A DNA stretch of 64,000 bases from Undaria pinnatifida (lineage: Eukaryota; Sar; Phaeophyceae; Laminariales; Alariaceae): NCBI GenBank assembly GCA_012845835.1, contig JABAKD010000005.1, positions 6,948,655 to 7,012,654 on the forward strand. The letters are read 5' to 3'. The notes beneath the pieces are model-generated. The model was not told the origin of the DNA, did not search any database, and saw only the letters and a program-made list of their open reading frames with translations. The translations under genes and the position numbers were made by a program. Of the stretch, positions 11,701 to 20,142 are shown piece after piece (positions within the stretch are counted from its first letter, which is position 1; each line of letters opens with the position of its first letter).

Positions 11701-14700
11701 TGGTTATTTTCTGTTTTGATGCTTCTGGTGTTTGGGTTATTTTGCTGTTGAATGCTTGTGGTGTCATGTTTTTTCACTTTTTTTTCCCTGAGTTGGTGTA
11801 CATAGGGTTCCTTGAGGAGTACCAGGTACCTTAATGTAGTTCGTACGGTGTACCAGGTGCCGCATTTTTACGTAACCCACGTATCTGGTACATTTTTTTA
11901 CCGGGACAGGACGGGACAAACGCGCTCATGGCTGCTGCGTCCAACGGGCACCTGGAGGCCGCGCAGAGCCTGGTGAAGGCAGGCGCGGCCTTGAACAAGC
12001 AGAACGGAGATGGCCACAACGCTCTCATGTTCGCCTACAACGGACGCGCTCAGGTGACATAAGCAAAGACGTTTTCGTGTCTTGTTTAATCTTGCGGCTG
12101 ATGGGATGGCTGTAGATAACAATCTACGCATGCAGGTTTTATGGCCCCCTTGGGAATTGTGAGCCAAAAAAGTGTCGAAATGGTGGTATGACGGTTACAC
12201 CGAAGGATTACAGTGTCGGTCGTAACAAGCAGCGCGGGCTGCTGAGGCAGTATATCACAGAAGCAGTCCCCGAAGGTGCAGCGCTACATGCCATTGCATG
12301 GTGCTGCTTGTAGGGCGCGCTCGCACCATAGTCTAGAGGACCTCGAGGACCTTGTTCGTTGCTTTTTGTCGTTATATGTGGGTTCCAATGAGGATAACCC
12401 CTTTGATACTTCGGAGATTCATAAAACGATTCAACGACTTCGGCATCGGCAACACCTGAGCAGTTGCTGTTGTTGGTGGTCGTTGGTGTTGTTTGTTGTT
12501 TGTTGTTGTTGTTGTTGCTGTTGTCACATTAACTCGGATAATGTGCTCACAGGACAGGCTCCGGGCACTCTGGTGCGGAAAAATGCCGAAGAAAAATAGT
12601 AACGTACCAAAAATGGTACACGCATTTATCGCATCATAGCGGAAGCAAGTCGTACATCCGCCACGAAAAATATGGAAAGTTAAATGGGAGGTCAGTGTAT
12701 GTTGGTGTGTACGTATCAGGCTCATACTTTCACGTGCGTTCAAGAGTCGCAGCTGGAACCGACTACACCGCATGCCACGAAGGAATTTAAATACCAGGAG
12801 TAATTAATGTACAGATGAGAAATAAAGCTGAAGGAAGGAAGAAAAAAAAAACGGGAGAAATAGAAAGAGGAGTAAGGAAGACAGCTCTCGCTAGCAGCGG
12901 GTGTAGCGATGTAAACGCATGCGACACCGCGCTACAAAAAAATAAAAATAATAAGTTAGCATCCGACATGATCAAAACGAAATAGGACAACCACGTGTTA
13001 CACGTAATAAGTGAATACGTTATTTCGCCAGCATTGGAGATGTGGCGAAAAAGGTCAACCAACCAGCCAGCGCCCCATCAATACGCATGCGTACGAAATA
13101 CGCGAGGCAATTGAAAAACAAATAATAAGTAAAATATAATGAAGCAAGGAAAGGAAAGGAAAGGAAAGGAAAGGAAAGGAAAGGAAAGGAAGGAAAGGAA
13201 AGGAAAGGAAAGGAAAGGAAAGGAAAGGAAAGGAAAGGAAAGGAAAGGAAAGGAAAAACACCATAATAATAGCAGATGCTGGAGACTGACGGAAAAAGGC
13301 GTTGGGCACGGTAGACGGCATCATGTGCATAAAAGGCACTGAGAGGAGAACACAGCAACGAGGAGAAACCCGGGCGGCCTTACGCTAGCTACTTGCGGCC
13401 ATCGGAAGGCACACATACGTCAAGACGATGGTGGCCACACCCAGACGTCAGTACCTTGGGCAGGACGCCCCCCCCCCCCCCCCCCCCCGCGCGCGCGCCA
13501 GTTGCTGCAAGCGTCGCACTATGCACATCGTGTGAACCGTCGAGCGCTGGGGTCTTAACCACTCTGTTCCTCCGGCAAAATGTCCTCGCGCTCGCAGTAG
13601 TCACTGAGGCGGCCCGCGATTACTTTGAGGAGTACTTTGCCGGCGAGCTGCGAGGGAGATGACACGATAGTTGCCACACCCCGTCCGCTACTTCTTCTTG
13701 TGTAGCACCCTGATCGTTGCATATTTCCATTGCTGCGCGCCACTCCCCCTCCATACGCAATGATGATCTCGTGGATTGTCCCGCAGCAATCGATCTTCCT
13801 CGTCCTTGATGTACTGCGAGTTTAACGTCCTCTTCCCTTCCACATCCTTTCCTTTGATATGTTTGTAGAAGCCAAACTGATCGCCTTCTCGGATACGCCC
13901 TTCGAGTTGGCTGACGTACTCTTCAAATAACCTCTGTACAAAATCCGCCCGCGTACGTTTTAGCCGCTTGCTAGTGATCTTCAAGGCTCACCGTGGACTA
14001 CGATTGGTTGGAGTTGAACGAAGCCGTTTTCTCGTGTCTTCCCTGGCCTGCGAAGGCGTATGCAACTCCGCTTTCGTCTCCTCGGTCGCATATCAACCCC
14101 TCGGCACTTGCCTGCGCCGAATAGGGGGTGCTATGTCGGCTGCAGTCGTAGGGTCTCGGTTCGAACGGTGGTCATATCCTCAACGCTGCTGGTAGCAGTA
14201 CCAGGTAGCGGAGACACAGGCTTGTGGGTGATCGCTTTGTTGAGGTCCACTCGGAGATTCGGGTCCGCCATTAACCTTGGTAGATCAATAGCCCCCCGAT
14301 CCTTGATGACTCCCTTTCGTCGAGTTGGTGCAACCCAACCGAAGAGGCGAATATTTCCGAAAACGAGATTGTGGTCCGACTCAGCGTCTTTTTTGGGTGG
14401 CTTTCTTGGGCGGTGCTGCCGTGACGACGCCGTTGACGCCGCTGTCTCTTTTGGAGACTCCACGAAAAACGATTAAAAACACGATAATTGTCTTCCTATC
14501 AGCTACCTAAAGGGGGAAGAGGGAGCATCAGCACCGAGTATAACCACGTTGTGTGCGGTTCGGAAGAGCGGGTAGCGGTATGAATATCATCACCACGCGG
14601 ATTGTTTTTGGTTGTTGCTCGTTTTGATTTTTGTGTTTTTTTCTTTCTTGTATTTGTTTGCCGGATCACGCAACGAAACAGGTGGCGTCTCTGATGGACA

Positions 14701-15182
14701 AGTACGCCGAGTACTTGGACGATGCGGATGAGGCATCGGGGGACAGCATCAAGATGATGCGAGAGGCCATGGCACACACGCAGGTGCGTCAATTGTGCGA
14801 ACCAATCTCAATCGTGTCATTCAGTCGTGGCGCACGTGGGGGCGATGGACGCTCATGGGGTCGTACCCAGTTTGTTTTATCAAAAATTGGTATTCAATGT
14901 CGTACTTCGTACATTCTATCTAGTACCCCTAAACCCTAAATGCCCCCGTTTTGACCGAATGGATCTACACCGGACTTGCTCTGTCACCCACCCCCCCTGC
15001 CTTCGCCCCCCCCCCCCCCCCCCCCCCTCCCTCCGTGTCTCCTGCAGTCGATAATTGACCTTTTGTTGAGCAGTGGAGCGGACGCGACCCTGAAGGACAA
15101 GGAGGGACGCATGGCAAAAGACTTCGACTATCAGCCACCAGCGGCGGATGGGGAAGATGACGGAACCAAAGCGGAGCTTTAG
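152..15182 (+). CDS. Ankyrin-repeat protein, 3' portion of an 11+ exon gene (5' end outside window)
   Basis: Exons read as 152-353, 2459-2640, 3455-3742, 8031-8216, 9183-9371, 10188-10310, 10892-11092, 11422-11484, 11910-12053, 14682-14783, 15048-15182. Phases agree at every junction (only the first intron is phase 1; all others phase 0), giving 605 codons with the TAG stop at 15180. The product is about 16 ankyrin repeats with the usual core, e.g. [68 protein letters not shown]. Most introns fall at one place in the repeat, just before the GHxEVV helix, so exons are roughly repeat modules. Two segments lack repeat consensus: an acidic insert after ANVNT (end of exon 4, start of exon 5) and exon 10 ([12 protein letters not shown]). 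The tail is acidic and ends KAEL. Ankyrin repeats bind proteins; no enzyme domain is visible, so the specific role is unknown. The gene enters from outside the left edge (exon 152 follows a CT-rich acceptor). Confidence 0.9.
318..450 (+). repeat. Tandem duplication of the 3' edge of ankyrin exon 152-353
   Basis: The last ~35 nt of the exon plus its donor (from TCATGGAGAAG at 319) recur at 410-450 with about one mismatch, 91 nt downstream and inside the intron. The second copy keeps GAAGCAG|GTGGGG, so it is a potential alternative donor. Confidence 0.85.
931..1990. repeat. Two ~220-bp diverged repeat copies in an ankyrin intron
   Basis: 931-1140 and 1770-1985 align along their length: shared GGACGC(A/G)GTGACTGC, GCTGAA(T/C)AAGC, ATCTCGGCACC-type and ACGTTTACTA(A/G)GGC blocks. 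A shorter related unit (GTCTGACCGCTCT...GTTGTTGATA) lies twice between them, near 1230-1300 and 1410-1475. No coding capacity recognised; unclassified dispersed or tandem repeat. Confidence 0.6.
2583..2795 (+). repeat. Decayed duplicate of the 3' edge of ankyrin exon 2459-2640
   Basis: The exon end and following intron (ACGCCGCTCATTGTGGCGGC..., then GTATACCGTGGTCC) recur in diverged form at about 2700-2795 (GACGCCATTGGTTGTGCCGG..., GTATACCCTGGTCC). The copy has lost the frame and the donor. Confidence 0.7.
3011..3530 (+). repeat. Two decayed upstream copies of the 5' edge of ankyrin exon 3455-3742
   Basis: Acceptor CAG plus the first ~70 nt of the exon (GGCGTGAGCGCTCT core, then ATGTACGCC) occurs at ~3011-3080, ~3256-3330 and in the real exon at 3452-3525. 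The first two share additional downstream sequence (CAATTA...GACCCCTTGC...GCACCGGACCAAC) absent after the real exon, so one duplicated from the other. CCAAT/CCCAA-type repeats separate the copies. Confidence 0.85.
3743..5858. other. Ankyrin intron: CAG-rich and CCCAA-type simple repeats, no gene seen
   Basis: This part of the 4.3-kb intron holds interrupted CAG/CAA-rich sequence (~4010-4270), (CATCCACC)-like repeats (~4940-5030) and a (CCCAA)n block at ~5290-5375. Open frames here, including a 217-residue one at 4781-5434, are low complexity and follow the repeats. Confidence 0.6.
5859..7155. repeat. Three copies of a ~270-bp repeat in an ankyrin intron
   Basis: Copies at about 5859-6124, 6545-6818 and 6890-7155. 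Each starts near TGATGAG(A/C)TATACAATCC, has GAAAA(C/T)AGCCGG-type sequence, a G-rich middle, GTTTCGTCG-type and GCCAAAA(A/T)GG motifs, and ends ATAAAAAA(C/G)CAGCGGTAC, AAACGGACAAACT, CTGAGGCAA. Copies 2 and 3 are only ~70 bp apart. No protein or RNA family recognised; possibly a non-autonomous element. Confidence 0.75.
7594..7745. repeat. Dispersed repeat, related to 27925-28075
   Basis: TCATATTTGCAA, GTGTGT(A/G)TG, a CTCAT.AAGG block, a (G)CACTCCCCT block and a GCCAGGGCGAAC-like block occur in the same order at 27925-28075. Unclassified; diverged. Confidence 0.5.
8751..8851 (-). mobile_element. Short A-tailed retroposon (SINE-like), copy 1
   Basis: A T-run (poly-A on the minus strand) is followed by a ~75-nt body also seen at 27544-27636 and 61508-61607, with a truncated copy at 55341-55385. 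Shared words: CTCCGGCGGATGGGG, AAATAAAGCTTTAGCTCAC, CGCGTCGTGTGTC. It lies in an ankyrin intron. A possible but ambiguous target duplication (GATTTT) flanks it. Confidence 0.75.
8967..9003 (+). repeat. Upstream copy of the 5' edge of ankyrin exon 9183-9371
   Basis: GGAGCAGCTGGCGCAGACG...GCGGAGGGG.GCGAGGAG matches the acceptor and start of the real exon at 9176-9215. It is interrupted by a small deletion, and the frame is lost downstream. Confidence 0.8.
9434..9925 (+). repeat. Three decayed downstream copies of the 3' edge of ankyrin exon 9183-9371
   Basis: Segments at ~9436-9496, ~9610-9672 and ~9857-9920 repeat exon positions ~9310-9371 (GGGGGCGGA(C/T)GT...GAGGAAGGGTTCACCCC...CTCAACGC.GTCAAG|GTGAGG). 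All carry small indels or stop codons. The last keeps a good donor (CAGG|GTGAGA). Confidence 0.85.
10449..10505 (+). repeat. Decayed copy of the 3' edge of ankyrin exon 10188-10310
   Basis: AAGGG(A/C)AAGGAGCACAAC.TG.TCTTCGACAGCGTCA and ACGAGGTC recur ~185 nt downstream of the exon end, with a small insertion that breaks the frame. Confidence 0.85.
12440..12570 (+). repeat. (GTT)n-linked dispersed repeat, copy 1
   Basis: A GTT/GCTGTT-rich microsatellite is followed by AACTCG.ATAAT and CACAGGACAGGCTCC. The same combination occurs at 30740-30885 (+) and 39590-39675 (-). The constant microsatellite border suggests one mobile repeat family. Confidence 0.65.
13144..13257. repeat. (GGAAA)n pentanucleotide array
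   Basis: About 20 near-perfect AAGGA/GGAAA units with one short unit near 13190, inside the intron between ankyrin exons 11910-12053 and 14682-14783. The long reverse-strand frame (FPFLSF repeats) is an artefact of it. Confidence 0.95.
13389..14463 (-). mobile_element. Truncated, internally deleted non-LTR retrotransposon (LINE) fragment
   Basis: Reading the minus strand from 14463 downward: end of an AP-endonuclease domain ([12 protein letters not shown], then [17 protein letters not shown]), a linker ([49 protein letters not shown]), then RT start ([42 protein letters not shown]; beyond a stop [19 protein letters not shown]). Reading frames change at ~13985-14130 and ~13700, and the join after LLRDN skips a segment normally present. 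The RT catalytic core is absent and a 19-bp C run (~13469-13488) interrupts the end, so it is dead. It sits antisense in an ankyrin intron. Confidence 0.8.
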
Positions 15183-15239
15183 AACTGCACATTGCTCTGT
15201 GCCGGGTCGTTTTCCTCCCGCCGCATCGTCGTACTTCGT

Positions 15240-15500
15240 ATCGTATCAATTCGTTCCGTACCGTACCGATTCTGGATCAAGCCGGTTTTTTATCGGCTTG
15301 GGTCAGTTTGGATACGATCTATTGGGATCGGTTTGGATCGGGTTGGATAGGTTTAGATCGGATCTGTTCGGGTCGGGTTGGATCTGATCGGATCGGATTG
15401 GATCTTATCTGATCAATCCGGTCTGGATCCGATCGGTTTGGTGTGGACCTGATCGGATCGATTTTGATCGGATCGGATCAGATCAAACCGATCTTATTCA
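15240..15500. repeat. Degenerate GATCGG-type satellite just downstream of the ankyrin stop codon
   Basis: Irregular tandem array of GGAT(C/A)GGTTTGGATCG-like 10-12-nt units starting ~60 nt after the stop at 15182, dense in GATC. It probably lies in the 3' UTR or immediate downstream DNA. Confidence 0.85.
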
Positions 15501-16270
15501 GATTTTCCGGGCTCATCCGGATGCGGTCCGGGATTGTTTCAACCGACAGGCCCGTGCCGTTGTCGCGTTCGTTTCTGCTCGTTCTGTTTCTTGCCGTTTT
15601 GTCTCTTTTGCCATCGGATGTTTTTCTTTGATTTGCCGCTTCCTCGTCGCTTGTGCTGCTGTTGTCAATTCAAGGCTTCAGCAGTTGAGCATTATTTTAT
15701 CTGGTATCAGTAATTGCTCTGCTGGCTGACTGCAAAACATAATTGGGTATAATATATAATTTTTCATGAGGCGCTTAATCGTACCCGGTACGTTCTCGAG
15801 GGTACTTTTTTTTTCGCGTCACCCCTTTTCTTGCGCTGTGGTACAACCCTCCTTCATATACAGAATGCGGGAGCCGCACGTTTTTCTTTTTCTTCTTGTT
15901 GTTGGCTACCAGTTTACGAAACCTTCCGAGGTTTAACTACCCTTTTTGCGGTTATGAGCCCTTCCCACATGAGATTTGTGTAGGGTAGGGTGGGGGGAAA
16001 TTTTGACCCGTGAAAACCGTGCTCTTGCTCTGGCTCCCACCCCCCACCCCCCCACCCCCTCCGGAGAGAACGGTGGGGTCTCTGTCGACGTAGTGGGGAT
16101 ACTTCTGATGGAAATCGCGGGGGTATTGGTGATGGAAGTTTATAAATTACAGCAGGGGTACTGCTGATAGAATTACAATTGGCGGTTGAGCAATTCGCCG
16201 CGAAGGAATGAAGGACAGCAACAGTTCGTAAGTTCGTAAGAGTATATATAGTATAGCAAGTCCCTTGAGT
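15500..16270. other. Intergenic stretch, nothing recognised
   Basis: A/T-rich and pyrimidine-rich spacer. I see no gene, RNA or clear repeat. Confidence 0.4.
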
Positions 16271-16274
16271 TGGG

Positions 16275-16490
16275 ATGCAATTTGCCAATGAGTCCTTTTT
16301 CCTGGAGTTGTGGAGTGAGTGCACTGGAAGCGATGCCGATGCGTTGATGGACATCCCCTTTCGCGACTGCGACACGGTGATGGTGGAATCGATCACCCAC
16401 CGTGCCGTCGGCTCGGCCGAGGGCGGCTTAACGGTCGACAGCAAGAGCCTGCTAGGAACGTTCTTTGAATCATTCTTTGTTTTTTATTAA
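16275..16490 (+). other. Possible coding fragment, unrecognised
   Basis: A 71-residue open frame has balanced, protein-like composition (FANESFFLELWSEC, DIPFRDCDTVMVESI) unlike the low-complexity frames around it. I recognise no family and see no convincing acceptor or donor partner, so it may be chance or a decayed exon. Confidence 0.2.
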
Positions 16491-16495
16491 ATTTC

Positions 16496-16680
16496 TTGGA
16501 ATGTTCTTCGAAATGTTCTGCGAAACATTCTATGGAATTTTCGTCGAAACGTCCCGTGAAGAAGTCTTTGAAACTCTTTTAATTTATTGGAATCGTTCTT
16601 CCAATTGTTCTGCGAAACATTCTATGAAATTTTCGTTGAAACGTCCTTTGAAGGAGTCTTTGAAACGTGCTCTCTTAGAC
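16496..16680. repeat. Tandem duplication, two ~90-bp units
   Basis: TTCTGCGAAACATTCTATG.AATTTTCGT.GAAACGTCC...GAAG.AGTCTTTGAAAC appears at ~16517-16580 and ~16610-16672. Confidence 0.85.
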
Positions 16681-17209
16681 ACGATTTTGAGGTATATCAT
16701 GGTACTCTGGTTTTATGACACTTTTGTCCCTGACTTGTCAAACCCACCTGTAGGTATTTTTTTCCCCGCCATTTCGCCTACACTTCTTAAAGTGTATTTT
16801 CAATATATGTTGGGAAGGATGATCAATGCCTTTACCGGGGAAACTTATAACTTGAAGATGCAAATGGTAGCGGAATCTTGGAGGTATTACAGTATTCTTC
16901 ACCGAAGACGTTGTAATCTAATTAATCGACTCATTTAACGGAATTAATACTTTTTGCTTCAATTGTTTGCTTATAACCGCTTTCGTTCATTCTCGTAGCG
17001 GGGAACCCTCTCGATTTTTCTCGGGATTCTCGGTCTAGTTCATCCTGCAACGCAAAAAAAACGTCAACTTCATTGGGCATTGTTCATCGAGCTACGGACC
17101 CTAACGAAGTTTCAGCTGGTTTGCCTCCGTCGGCTGTGCTGATGTTGGCAGCATCAACATTCGCGGGTTATGTCCAAACGCGTTTAGTTGCAAGGCTAAC
17201 CTGCGACAG

Positions 17210-17335
17210 TACATCAACACGTACGTCGGCGGACTGCGAGATACAGCACCTCTCACAGGGCTCCACGGACACGCCAGGCGGCGTTTGCGACACTCTGGGT
17301 ATTCCCGACGAGATCTCTGGATTTCTAGACGGAGT
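17210..17335. repeat. Dispersed repeat shared with 62105-62225
   Basis: Shared CAGGGCTCCA(C/A)GG(A)CACG, CCCGACGAG.T(C/T)TCTGGATT(T/C)CTAGACGG in the same order. No family assigned; the 168-residue open frame over it (17073-17579) matches nothing I recognise. Confidence 0.55.
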
Positions 17336-18139
17336 TTCTTTTTCCAAATGCGTGTTTTCGTTCTCTTCTGCAAATAATGTCTCGTTTGCTGGCTTTTTCT
17401 CGTTTTCATACCCAGCAAGTGTCCTGTGGATTTGCGTTGCCTACTCCATGATCTCTTTTGTGTATGAACGATATAGACTTATGTCTTTTCGACTAGACTA
17501 CGAGGGCTTTTATCTCTCTAGGTTGAATAATCGGCAGGGACGCTGGATGTCGATGGGCAGACAGAACGGTTCATGTTGAACACACACATGATAGATTCAT
17601 CCATGACGGAGAACGTTCGTCAACCGGATAGTCCTTTAGGCCAACTTGGCTAGTTGTGTTGAGATATCCTGCGCGACTACTATAAGTACATGAATACATA
17701 CAGCAGTAAGTAGTGCTTTGTTTTATATTTTCCCTTGTTACGCTTTTTGCAAGATAACAACTCCACTTCTTTCGTCCACCACAACAACAAAAAACTAAGG
17801 AAGGACGAGCATGGTGACCAAACTAGTCTGCGTGCGATTCAGGCAATCGTTCATTCATCCACATCGAGCGGTGAGCGGCCAGGTCAGTCACCCGATCTAC
17901 CTCCAGCAAACCTTTGGGGGGATGGAGAGGGGCGGGTCGGCGGGACTGCACAGATGGAAGCGAGATACCGCGGTGAACAGGGGCTCGAAACGCGAGACGA
18001 AAAGGTCATCAGTATTGTAGTGCGTGGCATGCGGCAGCTATCATATTGGTTACTGGTATTGAATAGTAAGCTCTTGGGGAGCCAGGTGTAGTCTAATAAT
18101 ACGAGTAGCGAACTAAAAAAACGTTTGGTAGTATCTCTT

Positions 18140-18320
18140 ACGAAAAGCGTGCAACAGTTCAAGCATCATCCCGCAGCATGCGCGCCGTACAACGCCTGAT
18201 GTTGCACTTTGTACACACACTTTATCCCAGCAGCCCAGGCTTTTTCGTGTGGCCTAAGCTGTAGCCATTGTACGCGTTCGACATGGTTTCCCCCTGGAGT
18301 CTCAAAAAGGGGTTAATAAC
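18140..18320. repeat. Dispersed repeat shared with 63225-63390
   Basis: CCCAGCA(G/A)CCC.GGCT, TTCG(T/C)GTGGC, (T/C)CGACATG and TCTC/GAGTCTC-AAAAG blocks occur in the same order in both places. The rest of 17600-19600 shows no gene. Confidence 0.45.
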
Positions 18321-19629
18321 GACCGGCCACGAAACCTGAAATGCCATAATGTACAAAAGAGCTGTTATTAGCACAGTGCAAGCATGGAGGACTCGATACC
18401 GTCGTTGCCACAACAGCACCTTTCGGCGTCACGGACCCATCTGTCACGATCGGCTGCAGTAGCCTAACCGCTTAGAGGCATTGGCGTTTTGATACATTGG
18501 CCTGTTGAACTCACTGGTCTTACCGTTGTGTTCAACAACCGAGGTAAAACTAGACAGGCCACAGATAAATTTCAAAGTGGACGGATCGAATCGGCGCTCA
18601 TTTACATATAGTCTAGTCTATGCATTCACGGCGGATAGATCCCTGATCTATTAAGCTGCAATCATACCGTGTACAACATGTTATCGGGTGAGAGCCAAAC
18701 GATCTGAAGGATCTAGCACACATTTCTTGAGTTAGATCTGCACTAGACAGATCCTGCGTGTCATGCAACGTCATGACAACAGATTTAGGCTAGAGCCTAG
18801 AGTATCTGGATCGTCATCTGTCCGATGTGTGGAGTTTTTTGCTATCTTTATTGTACTCGTCCGACGGAGCATGAGTTTACAAAAGAAAATGCAGGATCAT
18901 CGTACAGAACATATAACATGAAGTACATACAGCAGTTTATGGTCGTCAGGGGACATCCTTGGTACATCTCCGGGCTTCGCGTTTCATTTGTTATCAGGCG
19001 ACGGTCCCTGACATCGACTGAATGAGGCAGCCGCGACAACCCGGGTTGCGTGAGGACTATCGGGTGCTTCTATCTTCGGGTCCGGTGTTGGTGGAGGTTA
19101 GCGTGATCGGCTCTTCAGGTGAAGCTCTTCGTGGGTACTTGGTCTTCTGAGCGGAGTGGGTTGCCAGAGATGTCGCTGATCAGACGGATCGCTGTGTGCG
19201 ATGTTCCGCAGAAGGCACAGCAATCCGTTATACCCTGGAAGATCCATGTACAAGTATCCATCCACCAACAAAACCCGGGGATGCACCCAGCATAGACTTA
19301 CACAGTAGGATTACACGACACGTACCTGGTACCAAATATGTCATGTACTTCGAAGTATTAACCCTTTTGGGGTCAGCGTATACAAACCGCAAACGGCGAG
19401 TGCGATATTCCCAATCAGCTAGGAACAGCGTGCAGCAAGTACGGGCATCACCGTGGTAAGCACATGCACTTCATTTAGTGCACCTCCGTGCAGTGCGGTT
19501 CAGACGCCCTCCCCTGTCCCGGCAGCAAGCGGCTGAGCTTCGTGTGCCGATGCTGTAATCGTCCTACATTTTCGACATTTTTCCCTCCGAAGCCTCATCA
19601 TATAGTCTATACGAATAGTCTATATATAT

Positions 19630-19966
19630 TTCCCATCTCTTTTATTATTCTCGCACTACTCTGACGCTCCCTCCCAGTAGTAACTCAGATCCGGGGTCAA
19701 ACAGCGGGCCATTCTCCCCCCTCCTCACTACGGTGCGCGCCTTCGTTTTTATTGCAAGGATAATTCAGCATTTTTTTCCCTCGTCGACTCGCGTCGAATT
19801 GTGCCTGCCCACGCTGCTATATATAGGCGCTCTCAACAGTTGATTGATCCCTTCCTTTTTTTTGCATTTTTGCATAAAAAAAACAAGTCTCACCACGGTG
19901 GGAATCGAACTCAAGGACCAACGCTAACAGCATTCCAGGGTAACCACTAGACTGCCGGGGCGACAT
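19630..19966 (-). mobile_element. tRNA-derived SINE, full-length copy
   Basis: On the minus strand the element starts with a tRNA-like head: A-box-like CAGTCTAGTGG and a good B-box GTTCGATTCC. Then come an A/T-rich linker and a body (GAGAGCGCC, AGCAGCGTGGG, ATTCGACGCGA.TCGACGAGGG, TAAAAACGAAGG, GACCCCGGATCTGAGTTACTA). The body matches the element at 31011-31350. No foldable full tRNA follows, so it is not annotated as a tRNA gene. Confidence 0.75.
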
Positions 19967-20142
19967 GGATTAATATATTCATATAAATAGTACCTGCTAC
20001 CTTGGCAAGCAACAGGTGTGTTCAACACTAAGGATGAACTTATCGGGACTTCTTACTTCCCTCTAAATTTCAGCCTACCATTCTCAGCGTTCAGTTTTTT
20101 AGTAGGCGCCCTAAACTGTACGGCAATACACAAACACATACA

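Noticed and set aside
13020..13358. Phe/Leu/Ser-rich minus-strand frames
   Set aside because: Translation of the (GGAAA)n microsatellite.
17073..17579. 168-residue + strand frame as a gene
   Set aside because: Overlaps a dispersed repeat also found at 62105-62225 and shows no known motif.
19890..19966. tRNA gene on the minus strand
   Set aside because: A/B boxes are present, but the sequence continues into a SINE body shared with 31011-31350 and I cannot close a full acceptor stem; treated as a SINE head.
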